DNA of 44,055 nt. Origin: JBBQAA01 sp038276395. Lineage in GTDB: Bacteria; Actinomycetota; Thermoleophilia; Solirubrobacterales; Solirubrobacteraceae. This document shows, piece by piece, positions 1-7,458 of this stretch. The stretch covers positions 1 to 44,055 of the forward strand of contig JBBQAA010000017.1 in the NCBI GenBank assembly GCA_038276395.1. The letters run 5' to 3'. Under the pieces are notes generated by a model that saw only the letters and a program-made list of their open reading frames with translations, searched no databases and was not told the origin of the DNA. Each line of letters opens with the position of its first letter. Within the stretch, counting starts at the first letter, position 1. Both the position numbers and the translations under genes were made by a program.

Positions 1-852
1 GCGGCGATCGCCGAAGCCGGGTGCTTTGACGGCAGCGACTTGCAACGTGCCACGCAGTTTGTTGACGACCAGAGTCGCGAGCGCTTCGCCCTCGACGTCC
101 ACGGCGATTATCAGCATCGGCTTGCCGGACTGCGCCACTTTCTCCAGGATCGGAAGCAGCTCCTTCATCGAGGAGATCTTATTGTCGTGGATCAGGATGT
201 AGGGATCCTCGAGCAACGCTTCCATCTTTTCCGGGTCGGTGACGAAGTAGGGAGACAGATAGCCCCGGTCGAACTGGGTGCCGTCGACCGTCTCCAGGGT
301 CGTCTCCAGGCCTTTCGCCTCTTCGACGGTAATGACCCCGTCCTTGCCGACCTTCTCGATGGCGTCGGCGATCACGTCGCCGATGTCCTCGTCGCCGGCC
401 GAGATCGTCGCCACGCGGGAGATCTGGTCCTTGCCCGAGATCTCCTTCGACTGCGACTTGATGTCCTCGACCACGGCGTCGACGGCCTGCTCGATGCCGC
501 GCTTGAGCGCGAGCGGGTTGGCGCCCGCGGCGACGTTCTTCAGACCCTGGCGCACGATGGCCTGGGCGAGGACGGTCGCCGTCGTCGTGCCGTCGCCGGC
601 CACGTCGTTGGTCGCCGTGGCGACCTCGCGGACGAGCTGAGCGCCCTGGTTCTGGAAGACGTCCTCGACCTCGATCTCACGGGCGATGGTGACGCCGTCG
701 TTCGTGATCGTGGGAGCGCCGAACTTCTTGTCGAGGACCACGTAGCGGCCCTTGGGGCCAAGGGTGACCTTGACCGCGTTGGCGACGGCGTCCACGCCGG
801 CCTCGAGGGCCGTGCGGGCGTCAACGTCGTACTTGATCTCCTTGTGAGCCAT
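1..852 (-). CDS. groEL: Chaperonin GroEL, N-terminal 284 residues (runs off window)
   Basis: ATP-dependent 60-kDa chaperonin that folds cytosolic proteins with GroES. The frame reads back from an ATG at 852 (MAHKEIKYD) and is open to the window edge. The nucleotide-binding signature GDGTTTATVLAQ is present, and the last visible residues (VKAPGFGDR) lie in the apical/intermediate region, so roughly half of the usual 540 residues are seen. It follows groES by 24 bp with a GA-rich ribosome binding site (AGAGGAAA) and must share the groES promoter and CIRCE operator. The C-terminal tail (GGM repeat or not) cannot be judged because it is outside the window. Confidence 0.98.
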   Translation of the reverse strand, partial: MAHKEIKYDVDARTALEAGVDAVANAVKVTLGPKGRYVVLDKKFGAPTITNDGVTIAREIEVEDVFQNQGAQLVREVATATNDVAGDGTTTATVLAQAIVRQGLKNVAAGANPLALKRGIEQAVDAVVEDIKSQSKEISGKDQISRVATISAGDEDIGDVIADAIEKVGKDGVITVEEAKGLETTLETVDGTQFDRGYLSPYFVTDPEKMEALLEDPYILIHDNKISSMKELLPILEKVAQSGKPMLIIAVDVEGEALATLVVNKLRGTLQVAAVKAPGFGDRR

Positions 853-876
853 ATCTCTTTTCCTCTTGGAAGTGGG

Positions 877-1164
877 CTAAGCGACGATCGCCAGCACGTC
901 GGACTCGCGCAGCACGAGCAGGTCATCGCCTTCGACCTTGATCTCCGTGCCGCCGTACTTGGAGTAGAGGACCTCGTCCCCCTCCGAGACGTCGAGCGGG
1001 ACGCGCTTGCCGTTGTCGTCGATGCGACCCTCGCCGACGGCGAGGACCTTGCCCTTCTGGGGCTTCTCCTTGGCGGTGTCGGGGAGGACGAGACCGCTGG
1101 CGGTCGTCTCCTCCTCCTCGATCGCCTGCACGATCAGTCGATCGCCCAGGGGCTTGAGCTTCAT
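877..1164 (-). CDS. groES: Co-chaperonin GroES
   Basis: Ten-kDa co-chaperonin forming the heptameric lid of the GroEL chamber. The 95-residue product has the family's usual length and hallmarks: PLGDRLIVQ at the N-terminus, the mobile-loop segment TTASGLVLPDTAKEKPQ (about residues 21-37), a GEGR turn, and the C-terminal GDDLLVLRESDVLAIV strand. A strong Shine-Dalgarno (GGAGGAG) lies just upstream of the ATG at 1164. It is the first gene of the groES-groEL operon; a consensus-like promoter and a CIRCE inverted repeat sit between 1199 and 1262, which implies HrcA repression released by heat shock. Confidence 0.98.
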   Translation of the reverse strand: MKLKPLGDRLIVQAIEEEETTASGLVLPDTAKEKPQKGKVLAVGEGRIDDNGKRVPLDVSEGDEVLYSKYGGTEIKVEGDDLLVLRESDVLAIVA

Positions 1165-1198
1165 GGAGTGGACTCCTCCGGTGGATGACTTACGGGTC

Positions 1199-1225
1199 TT
1201 GGCACTCGACAGGTATGAGTGCCAA
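1199..1225 (-). promoter_or_regulatory. CIRCE operator (HrcA binding site) for groES-groEL
   Basis: A perfect 9-bp inverted repeat, TTGGCACTC (1199-1207) and GAGTGCCAA (1217-1225), separated by exactly 9 nt. This is the CIRCE architecture (TTAGCACTC-N9-GAGTGCTAA) with one compensated change per arm. It lies directly downstream of the -10 box at 1234-1239, over the expected transcription start, which suits repression by HrcA. hrcA itself is not in the window. Confidence 0.95.
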
Positions 1226-1233
1226 CGACTGGG

Positions 1234-1262
1234 ATCATAGGAAGGAACGGCGAGCGTTTCAA
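1234..1262 (-). promoter_or_regulatory. Sigma-70-type promoter of groES-groEL
   Basis: On the minus strand TTGAAA (1262-1257) and TATGAT (1239-1234) are separated by exactly 17 nt. Both hexamers are one base from the consensus, unusual in so GC-rich a sequence. Position between the CIRCE operator and the upstream region makes it the likely heat-shock operon promoter. Confidence 0.85.
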
Positions 1263-1310
1263 CCTGGGGACAGGATTTATCCCATCCCCCTCCCTCCGGC
1301 GGCGCGCGTC

Positions 1311-1712
1311 CTAGTTCTGCGCGGGGCCGAGACCGTGGATGCGGTCGCGCAGCTCCTCGGCGCGCGGCTCGACGATCTGGGAGAAGCGCACGATGGTGAC
1401 CGTGTCCTCGTCGTCCACCGGGCGCCCGTAGATCTGCTCGAGGAAGTGCTTCATCTCCTCCTGGCGGCGGAACTCCGGGTGGTCGTGCTGGATGTCCCGC
1501 GGGGAGAGCTCACGGAAGCGCTTGACCTCGACGGCGTCGATCACCGCCTCGAAGATCCGCTCCCGAGGCGAGTGCTGGTAGCCGATCGTCACGAGCACGC
1601 ACTCGTTCTTCTGGTACTTCCGGGACTTGTCGCCGAGGCGGATCGTCGCCGTCTTGCGGCCGTGCCGGAGCTGGTCGGCGAACACCGCCGAATAGAAGTT
1701 GAGGACGCGCAC
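1311..1712 (-). CDS. ASCH-domain protein
   Basis: A 133-residue protein of the ASCH/PUA-like fold group, which is thought to bind RNA or nucleic-acid ligands; no specific reaction is known. The N-terminal stretch VLNFYSAVFADQLRHGRKTATIRLGDKS carries the basic G-R-K-T-x-T-I-R motif typical of ASCH domains, followed by a beta-rich core (VTIGYQHSPRERIFEAVIDAV). The start is a GTG at 1712, 9 bp after the stop of the NUDIX gene, so it is probably the last gene of a crp-nudix-asch operon. The C-terminal part (RFSQIVEPRAEELRD) is less typical. Function beyond the domain is inference. Confidence 0.8.
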   Translation of the reverse strand: MRVLNFYSAVFADQLRHGRKTATIRLGDKSRKYQKNECVLVTIGYQHSPRERIFEAVIDAVEVKRFRELSPRDIQHDHPEFRRQEEMKHFLEQIYGRPVDDEDTVTIVRFSQIVEPRAEELRDRIHGLGPAQN

Positions 1713-1721
1713 GCGCGGAGA

Positions 1722-2198
1722 CTACTCGGCGTCCGCGCGCCCGGAGAGGGCGAGCGCGGCCATCTCCCGCTCGCCCTTGAAGGACAGCGCGGTGACCGCC
1801 TCGGCCAGCGGCATCCAGCGCGCCTCGACGATCTCGCCATCGTGGTCCTCGAGCGACCCCGAGCGCGCCGTGAAGCGGTAGAAGGTGACGAGCTTGAGGA
1901 TCCGCTTGCCCTCCCGCTGGTACCAGTAGCGCACATCCCCGAGCTTCTCCACGAGCTCGGCCTCGAGGCCGGTCTCCTCCCGCACCTCGCGCGTGGCCGC
2001 CTGCTCCGGGGTCTCGCCCGGGTCGACATGGCCCTTGGGGAGAGCGAGCACGGCGCGGCCCTTCGGGTCGCGCCGGGCGGGGACGACGACGGCGACGTTC
2101 GCCCCGTCGAGCACGACGCCGCCGGCGGAGAACTCCCGCTCGGCCCGTCCGCGGTCGCCGCGGCCCTTGCCGCGCCGCCGCCGGGGCTTAGAAGACAT
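1722..2198 (-). CDS. NUDIX (MutT-like) hydrolase
   Basis: A hydrolase of nucleoside diphosphates linked to another moiety, 158 residues. The NUDIX box is complete: G-x5-E-x7-REVREETGL, with GHVDPGE followed by REVREETG. A basic N-terminal tail (KPRRRRGKGRGDRGR) precedes the domain and could contact nucleic acid or polyphosphate. I chose the ATG at 2198 because the upstream extension of the frame is an antisense-like reading of the regulator gene. The start overlaps the stop of the Crp/Fnr gene by 11 bp, so it is translationally coupled to it. Substrate cannot be inferred; Ap4A, ADP-ribose or dNTP cleaning are all possible. Confidence 0.9.
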   Translation of the reverse strand: MSSKPRRRRGKGRGDRGRAEREFSAGGVVLDGANVAVVVPARRDPKGRAVLALPKGHVDPGETPEQAATREVREETGLEAELVEKLGDVRYWYQREGKRILKLVTFYRFTARSGSLEDHDGEIVEARWMPLAEAVTALSFKGEREMAALALSGRADAE

Positions 2199-2898
2199 AG
2201 CCGTCGAGCGCCTCGGGGCGGCGGACGACGAGCCGTCCCCGCCCCTGCTCGATGACGCCGGCGCGTTCGAGCACGGCGAGGAAGCGGGAGGCCGATTCGC
2301 GCGAGGAGCCGGCGAGCTGGGCCAGCTCGGCCTGCGTGGCCCGGACGAGCACGGCGCCGTCGGCCCGGCCGTTCGCGTCCTCATCCGCGCGGGCGCGCGA
2401 GACGAGCTCGGAGAGCACCTCGGCGACGCGGCTCTGCACCGTGGAGAAGGACTGCCGGCCCAGGCGGTCGTTGGCCGCGCGCAGGCGGCGCCCGAGCCCG
2501 ACGACGATCCCCACCGCGAGGTCGGGGTGCTCGCGCAGGAGCCGGCGCATGTCCGGCCCGAGGATCCCCACGACGGCGAGGTCGTCGAGCGCCTGCACCG
2601 TGGCCGAGCGGCGCTCCTCGCTGAACATCGCCAGCTCGCCGAAGACCTCCCCGGGGCCGAACTGGGCGAGCGTCAGCGTCCGGCCGTCCGGCCGCTCCCG
2701 CACCGCCCGGGCGCGGCCCGCGGCCACGACATAGCAGGTGTCGCTCTCGTCCCCCTCGCGGAAGACCGCCTCCCCCGCCGCGAAGGACCGCCGGATCGCC
2801 ACGTCGGCGACCCGCTGCAGGTCCTCCTCGCCGAGCGATTCGAACACGGGCACGCGCGCGAGCAGTTCTGCGGTCTCCTCCGCGGCTCCTCCGGCCAT
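2188..2898 (-). CDS. Crp/Fnr-family transcriptional regulator
   Basis: Cyclic-nucleotide-binding-fold regulator of 236 residues. Residues about 15-130 form the cNMP beta-roll (FREGDESDTCYVVAAGRARAV, then GPGEVFGELAMFSEERRSATVQAL, which resembles the phosphate-binding cassette GE-x-x-RSA). A dimer helix and a winged helix-turn-helix follow, with the recognition segment TQAELAQLAGSSRESASRFLAVLERAGVI, very like Crp. No Fnr-type cysteine cluster is seen. It heads the operon with the NUDIX and ASCH genes and is divergent from the ATP-grasp gene, only 27 bp apart, so it may control both. The effector (cAMP or other) is unknown. Confidence 0.93.
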   Translation of the reverse strand: MAGGAAEETAELLARVPVFESLGEEDLQRVADVAIRRSFAAGEAVFREGDESDTCYVVAAGRARAVRERPDGRTLTLAQFGPGEVFGELAMFSEERRSATVQALDDLAVVGILGPDMRRLLREHPDLAVGIVVGLGRRLRAANDRLGRQSFSTVQSRVAEVLSELVSRARADEDANGRADGAVLVRATQAELAQLAGSSRESASRFLAVLERAGVIEQGRGRLVVRRPEALDGYVF

Positions 2899-2925
2899 GC
2901 GCAGAGGGTGTAGCAGAATGCGCGC

Positions 2926-3780
2926 GTGCGCCCCCGGATCGCCCTCGCCGCCTGCGCGGAGCTGCCCGAGGGGGACGGGGACGAGGCGGGCCTCGTGGCC
3001 GCGCTCGCGGCGCGCGGGCTCGCGTCCGAGTGGGTCGTGTGGGACGACCCCGCGGTTGACTGGGAGGCCTACGCGCTCACGGTCATCCGCTCGACGTGGG
3101 ACTACACGGACCGCCTGCCCGCGTTCCTCGACTGGGTCGCGCGCGTGCCCCGGCTGCGCAACCCGGCATCGGTCGTGCGCTGGAACACGGAGAAGACCTA
3201 CCTGGCCGAGCTCGGCGCGGCCGGGGTTCCCGTCGTCCCGACGTCGGTGCTCCGGGCGGGGGAGGCGTTCGCGGCGCCCTCGGGCGAGTACGTCGTCAAG
3301 CCCTCGGTCTCCGCCGGCTCGCGGGACACGACGCGCTTCTCACCCGGGGAGGAGGCGGCGGCGGAGACGGAGGTCGCGCGCCTGCACGCGGACGGGCGGA
3401 CGGTCGTCGTGCAGCCCTACGTGGCGAGCGTCGACGAGCGGGGGGAGACGGCGGTGCTGTACCTCGGGGGCGCGTTCTCCCACGCGATCGCCAAGGGCCC
3501 GATGCTGACGCCGGAGCGGCGCCTGCTCGACGGGCTCTACTTCGAGGAGCGGATCGCGCCGCGCGCCGCGAGCGCGGACGAGCGCGCCGCCGCCGAGCGC
3601 GCCCTCGCCGCCGTGCCGGGCGGGCCCCAGGCGCTGCTCTACGCCCGCGTCGACCTCGTCACGGACGCGGCCGGCGAGCCGCTCGTGCTCGAGCTCGAGC
3701 TGGCCGAGCCCTCGCTGTTTCTCTCCCACGAGAAGGGCGCCGCCGAGCGCCTGGCCGCGGCGATCGACGCCGAGCGATAG
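2926..3780 (+). CDS. ATP-grasp family ligase-like protein
   Basis: A 284-residue ATP-grasp protein, likely a carboxylate-amine/thiol ligase acting by an acyl-phosphate. Features seen: an N-terminal preATP-grasp region with VIRSTWDYTDRLPAF, the family signature RWNTEKTYLAELGAAGVPVVPT, a YVVKPSVSAGSRDT nucleotide-binding lysine loop, VVVQPYV, and the metal-binding end LLYARVDLVTDAAGEPLVLELELAEPSLFL. It resembles the RimK/DcsG-like orphan group found in actinobacteria; the substrate is unknown. The start is the GTG at 2926 (the ATG at 2918 is out of frame). It is divergent from the Crp/Fnr gene across 27 bp. Confidence 0.85.
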   Translation: MRPRIALAACAELPEGDGDEAGLVAALAARGLASEWVVWDDPAVDWEAYALTVIRSTWDYTDRLPAFLDWVARVPRLRNPASVVRWNTEKTYLAELGAAGVPVVPTSVLRAGEAFAAPSGEYVVKPSVSAGSRDTTRFSPGEEAAAETEVARLHADGRTVVVQPYVASVDERGETAVLYLGGAFSHAIAKGPMLTPERRLLDGLYFEERIAPRAASADERAAAERALAAVPGGPQALLYARVDLVTDAAGEPLVLELELAEPSLFLSHEKGAAERLAAAIDAER

Positions 3781-3782
3781 CC

Positions 3783-3799
3783 GGAGGGACAGTCCCTCC
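3783..3799. repeat. Perfect palindrome, GGAGGGAC-A-GTCCCTCC
   Basis: Eight-base arms around one central base, lying between the convergent stops of the ATP-grasp gene (3780) and the DUF4349 gene (3800). It could act as a bidirectional terminator hairpin without a T tract. The same core recurs at 14106-14120 inside lhr and, degenerated, at 1265-1288. Confidence 0.8.
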
Positions 3800-4855
3800 T
3801 CAGGCGCCGAGCGCCGTCTCGCGGCGGTGGCGGCGCACCTGGCGCGCGCCGAGGGTGGCGAGGCCGCCGAGGGCGGCGAGGGGCAGGGCGAGCAGGAGGA
3901 CGACGAGCCCCACGGCCGCCCCCACGCCGAGGATCCGGCCCGCGTCGCCGAGCGCGTCGGCCGGGGTGTACCCGCCGCCGCGGTCGGGCGGCGGCGGGGC
4001 GGCCCGCGAGGAGGTGAGCGTGAGGCTCACTCGCGCGTAGTCCACTTGGCCGCGCAGGCTCCGCACCTGCGCCCGCGCGGCGGCGAGCCGGCGCTCGGCG
4101 TCGCGCAGCCGGGCGCGGAGCGCGTCGACCGCGCCCGGGGTTGAGGCCTTGGCCAGCGCGCGCAGGATGCCCGAGCGCAGCGCCGCGGCGCTCGCCAGAC
4201 GCTCCCGGGCGGAGATCACCGAGCCCGTGACGTCGGTCGTCGTGCCCGTCTGGGAGACGACGCGACCGAGGCCGGCCAGGCGCTCGACGGCGAGCGGCGC
4301 GCGGGCGCTCGGGATCCGCAGCGTGAAGGTCGCGCCGGGGCCCGCGCCGCCGCTCGAGACCGAGGAGGAGTCGACGATCCCGCCGAAGGCCCCGGCGACC
4401 GCGTAGACGCGCTGGGCCGTGGTCTGCATCCGCCGCGCCGGCACCCCGAGCGTCAGCTCGGTGGCGCGGACGACGTCGCGCCCGCGGAAGGCAGAGCCGG
4501 CGGCGCCCGTCGTGTCGGCAGGGGCGGGGGCGGCATGGGCGCTCGGCGCGCTCTGGGCGCTCGACCCCGCGCGCGCCCCGGCCGATGACCGTGCCGGCAG
4601 GGAGTAGCTCTCGGGCGAACCCGACCCGCCGCCGAGCGTCGAGGCGACGACGATGACGGCGACGACGAGCGCCGCCACGCCGGCGAGCGCCGGCGCGAGG
4701 GAGAGCCGCGGGAGCCGCAGCGAGGGCTGGGCGCGGCGCGCTCGCGCCGGCCGCGGGAACCCGGCGGCGGCGCGGGCGTCGAGCCCGGCGGTGAACTCGG
4801 GCCGCGGGACCGGCCGCTCGGCGGCGAGGAGCGCGGCGAGGTCAGGACTGGACAT
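3800..4855 (-). CDS. DUF4349 membrane protein, putative sigma-factor partner
   Basis: A 351-residue membrane-anchored protein. A cytosolic N-terminus of about 50 residues is followed by a transmembrane helix (PALAGVAALVVAVIVVASTL), an Ala/Ser-rich linker, the DUF4349 domain (about residues 125-290, including VYAVAGAFGGIVDSS and the coiled segment RLRDAERRLAAARAQVRSLRGQVDYARVSLTL) and a C-terminal helix (GVGAAVGLVVLLLALPLAALGGL) with a basic tail. Its start overlaps the ECF sigma gene by 14 bp, so the two are coupled. By position it may be an anti-sigma or sensor for that sigma factor, but no zinc HxxxCxxC anti-sigma motif is visible. That role is inference. Confidence 0.85.
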   Translation of the reverse strand: MSSPDLAALLAAERPVPRPEFTAGLDARAAAGFPRPARARRAQPSLRLPRLSLAPALAGVAALVVAVIVVASTLGGGSGSPESYSLPARSSAGARAGSSAQSAPSAHAAPAPADTTGAAGSAFRGRDVVRATELTLGVPARRMQTTAQRVYAVAGAFGGIVDSSSVSSGGAGPGATFTLRIPSARAPLAVERLAGLGRVVSQTGTTTDVTGSVISARERLASAAALRSGILRALAKASTPGAVDALRARLRDAERRLAAARAQVRSLRGQVDYARVSLTLTSSRAAPPPPDRGGGYTPADALGDAGRILGVGAAVGLVVLLLALPLAALGGLATLGARQVRRHRRETALGA

Positions 4856-5384
4856 GGCAGGCCTCCCGGAGCTTCTGGATCGTGCGGTGGAGCTGCGTGC
4901 CGGCGTTGGACTCGGAGATCCCGAGCACGCCGCCGATCTCGCCGTGGGACAGCCCGGCGTGGAACCTCAGCGCGACGAGCTCCCGCTCGCGCGGGCTGAG
5001 GCTCGCGAGGGCCTCGCGGACCGAGAGCCGGCGCTCGCGCTCCTCCTCGGCGTACCCGGCCTCGGCGGCCGGGGCCGGATCCACCGGGTCGGCCGCCAGC
5101 GCCGCGCTGCGCCGGGCCCGGCGAAGCTCGTCGAGGGCCGCGTTGCGGGCGATGCCGAAGAGCCACGCGCGCGGCGTGCCCCGCCGCGCCCGCCAGCGGG
5201 CGCGCTTGCGGTAGGCGCGCTCGAAGGCGAGCGCCGTGACGTCCTCCGCGGCGGCGGGCTCGCGCACGAGCGTGGCCACGTAGGCGTAGACGTCATCCCG
5301 GGCCTCGCGGTAGAGCGCGTCGAAGTCGAGCGCGCCCACGGCGGCCTCGGGGGCCGGGCGGGCGGCGGCGAGCGTCGCGTTCAT
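4842..5384 (-). CDS. ECF-type RNA polymerase sigma factor
   Basis: Extracytoplasmic-function sigma factor of about 180 residues. Region 2 is DFDALYREARDDVYAYVATLV through LAFERAYRKRARWRARRGTPRAWLFGIARNAALDELRRARR; region 4 is LSPRERELVALRFHAGLSHGEIGGVLGISESNAGTQLHRTIQKLRE, a clear helix-turn-helix. I place the start at ATG 5384 because domain homology begins soon after; an in-frame ATG at 5414 and GTG at 5417 would add 10-11 residues. It overlaps the downstream DUF4349 gene by 14 bp, suggesting a sigma/regulator pair. A 10-bp palindrome AGCCCGGGCT (5418-5427) lies in the divergent spacer to the secreted-protein gene and could be a shared control site. Confidence 0.93.
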   Translation of the reverse strand: MNATLAAARPAPEAAVGALDFDALYREARDDVYAYVATLVREPAAAEDVTALAFERAYRKRARWRARRGTPRAWLFGIARNAALDELRRARRSAALAADPVDPAPAAEAGYAEEERERRLSVREALASLSPRERELVALRFHAGLSHGEIGGVLGISESNAGTQLHRTIQKLREACHVQS

Positions 5385-5440
5385 GTCGGTACTACGCCGA
5401 CCGTCGGGATCCATCACAGCCCGGGCTATCTTGGCGAGGG

Positions 5441-5980
5441 ATGCGTCGCACGACCGCAGTCACCGCCCTGCTCGCAGCCCTGCTCGCTCCCACGACCGCC
5501 GGGGCCAGGGGCGAGACGCGCGCTCAGACCCAACACCGGCTGACCGTCTCGGAGGCGCTCTGGGCCACCGTCAACGTCTGCGACACGCGCCGCCACCCGA
5601 ACGCCATCGGCGTACGGGTCTCGATGCCCGGGACGTTCGCCAACGGCAAGGAGCTGATGTACGCGCGGCTCCAGGTCCAGTACCTGAGCACGCGGAAGAA
5701 GACGCACGGCTGGCGCGACCTCGGCAGGGCCACCGGCTGGTTCCTGCTCGGGAACGCGAGGCAGAGCTCCCGCCAGTCCGGGATGACCTTCCGCTTCAAG
5801 CCTCAGGGCTTCCGCTTCCGCGCCCGCGCCGATTTCCGGTGGCGCTTCCGGGGCCGCGCCCGCTACCGCGCCAGCGAGTACACGTCCGGAGGACACCGCG
5901 ACGCCGCGGGCGCCGACCCGCCCCACGAGTCCCGGCCGACGTGCGTCATCGGGAGACGAACAGGCGCGGGTCGTTCGTGA
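5441..5980 (+). CDS. Secreted protein of unknown function
   Basis: A 179-residue product with a Sec-type signal peptide (RRTTAVTALLAALLAPTTAGA, cleavage expected near residue 22). The mature part has one early cysteine (VNVCDTRRHPN) followed by a beta-rich, Arg-rich segment with repeated F-R-F/R-W-R-F patterns (TFRFKPQGFRFRARADFRWRFRGRARYRAS) and a second cysteine near the end (RPTCVIG). I do not recognise a named family. The 3' end overlaps the convergent GDPD gene by 35 bp. It starts 56 bp from the divergent ECF sigma gene, so it may belong to that regulon; this is only a positional guess. Confidence 0.75.
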   Translation: MRRTTAVTALLAALLAPTTAGARGETRAQTQHRLTVSEALWATVNVCDTRRHPNAIGVRVSMPGTFANGKELMYARLQVQYLSTRKKTHGWRDLGRATGWFLLGNARQSSRQSGMTFRFKPQGFRFRARADFRWRFRGRARYRASEYTSGGHRDAAGADPPHESRPTCVIGRRTGAGRS

Positions 5981-6662
5981 TGACGCCGGTGACGCCCATG
6001 CGCTCGAGCGCGGCGATCTGCGCCGCGTCGTCGACCGTCCACGCGTAGAGCTCGCCGCCCGCGCGGCGGACCGCCGTCACGAGCCGCGGGGTCACGAGCC
6101 GCCACTGGGCCATGAGCGCGTCGCAGCGATTGCTGCGGATCGCCCGCGCGGCCCGTCCGGGCAGGGCTCGGCGGTAGGCGAGGAGGGCTCCGAGCGCGGG
6201 GAGCGCGATCGCACGGTTGCGGAAGGGATCGTTGCGCAGGCGGGGGACCGACCAGCCGATGCGCAGCTCCGGCGCGTGAGCGCGCAGGGCGGCGAGGCTC
6301 TCGGAGTACTGGGTGGAGACGAGCGTCCGCTCGAGCAGCCCGCGCTCCCGGAGCGCGTCGATGACCCGCGTCTCGTAGCCCGGGCCCTTGAGGTCGACGT
6401 CCAGCTCGACGCCGGCGTAGGGCGCGGCGGCGAGGTGGTCGAGACCGTCGGCGAGGCTCACCCGGGGCCGCCGCGCGAGATCGCCGTAGTCGTGGGCGAG
6501 GAACAGCGGCCCGCCCGCGCCCGTCCCCGGCGCGGGGAGGACGTCGAACTCGATCATGTCAACGCCGGCCGCCAGGGCGGCGTCGAAGGAGGCGAGCGTG
6601 TTGCCCGGCGCGATCAGGTCCGCGCCCTTGTGGCCGACGCGTCGCAGTGCCGTCGCGCTCAT
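5946..6662 (-). CDS. Glycerophosphodiester phosphodiesterase family protein
   Basis: GDPD-type TIM-barrel enzyme of 238 residues, expected to cleave glycerophosphodiesters to glycerol-3-phosphate and an alcohol. The N-terminus reads VGHKGADLIAPGNTLASFDAAL, where the usual HRG-x-x-ENT is HKG-x-x-GNT; IEFDV, FLAHDYG and VELDVDLKG supply the metal-binding acidic/His residues, and LYAWTVDD plus GVTGVITNDPRL give the C-terminal barrel signature. ATG 6662 was chosen because it forms an exact ATGA overlap with the stop of the Nei2-like gene. The R-to-K and E-to-G changes at the active-site motif make specificity uncertain. Confidence 0.88.
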   Translation of the reverse strand: MSATALRRVGHKGADLIAPGNTLASFDAALAAGVDMIEFDVLPAPGTGAGGPLFLAHDYGDLARRPRVSLADGLDHLAAAPYAGVELDVDLKGPGYETRVIDALRERGLLERTLVSTQYSESLAALRAHAPELRIGWSVPRLRNDPFRNRAIALPALGALLAYRRALPGRAARAIRSNRCDALMAQWRLVTPRLVTAVRRAGGELYAWTVDDAAQIAALERMGVTGVITNDPRLFVSR

Positions 6663-7435
6663 CCCTGGCACCCCGGGCACCAGAACGTCGTCCGGTTCTC
6701 ATCGCCCTGGCCGCGCGCCCTGATCGTGGCACCGCAGCGCGGGCAGGGCATCCCCGCGCGGCCGTAGATCTGCTTGTCCCGGTTCTGGTTGCCGGTCTCG
6801 GCCGAGGCGCGCATGAGCGGGCGCAGGCGCTCGAGGATCCCGAGCGCCTCCGAGTCAGCCACCGTCCCCACCTTCTGCCATGGGTCGATCCCGGCCTGCC
6901 AGCAGCCCTCGGCCTTCCACAGGTTCCCGATCCCCGCCACGATGCGCTGGTCGAGGAGGGCGTCCGCGATGCCGCGCGTCGGGTCGTCCTCGCGCAGGCG
7001 CCGCAGGAAGGCCTCCCGGTCGAGCTCCGGGGCGAGGATGTCCGGCCCGAGCGCCGCGAGGCGGAGGTCGAAGCGGGTGCGGGTCTCGCTCAGCAGCTCG
7101 AGCACGGGGCCGTCGAACTGCACGACCTCATGATCCCGCGCGGAGAGGACGAGCCAGGCGCGGCGCGGCGAGCGCCGCCAGCGGCGCCCCGGCGGATAGG
7201 TCGCCCAGGCGCCCGTCATCCGCAGGTTGGAGTGGAGCGTCAGCTCGCCCGCGAAGCGCAGGAACAGGTGCTTGCCGTGCGTATCGATCGCGGTCACCTC
7301 GCGCCCGGCCAGGCGCTCGGGCCAGCGGTCGTGCCGGTGGCGCGGATGCGGCGTGTGGATCTCCTCCGGCACGCGCCCGAGGAGCACGGGGCGCATCCGC
7401 TTGGCCGCCCAGGCGATGGTGTCCCCCTCGGGCAT
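6659..7435 (-). CDS. Fpg/Nei-family DNA glycosylase (Nei2-like endonuclease VIII)
   Basis: Base-excision repair glycosylase/AP lyase of 258 residues. It opens with MPEGDTI, giving the catalytic Pro2 and Glu3 of the Nei branch (Fpg has MPELPEV). The conserved lysine is in DTHGKHLFLRF, the helix-two-turn-helix region is ALLDQRIVAGIGNLWKAE, and a C-terminal zinc finger is complete (CPRCG then CPGC). LHSNLRMTGAW is typical of the actinobacterial Nei2 group. It is translationally coupled to the GDPD gene by a 4-bp overlap, which probably reflects expression rather than a shared pathway. Confidence 0.93.
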   Translation of the reverse strand: MPEGDTIAWAAKRMRPVLLGRVPEEIHTPHPRHRHDRWPERLAGREVTAIDTHGKHLFLRFAGELTLHSNLRMTGAWATYPPGRRWRRSPRRAWLVLSARDHEVVQFDGPVLELLSETRTRFDLRLAALGPDILAPELDREAFLRRLREDDPTRGIADALLDQRIVAGIGNLWKAEGCWQAGIDPWQKVGTVADSEALGILERLRPLMRASAETGNQNRDKQIYGRAGMPCPRCGATIRARGQGDENRTTFWCPGCQG

Positions 7436-7458
7436 CGCGCCGAGGGTAGGCTCGGCTC

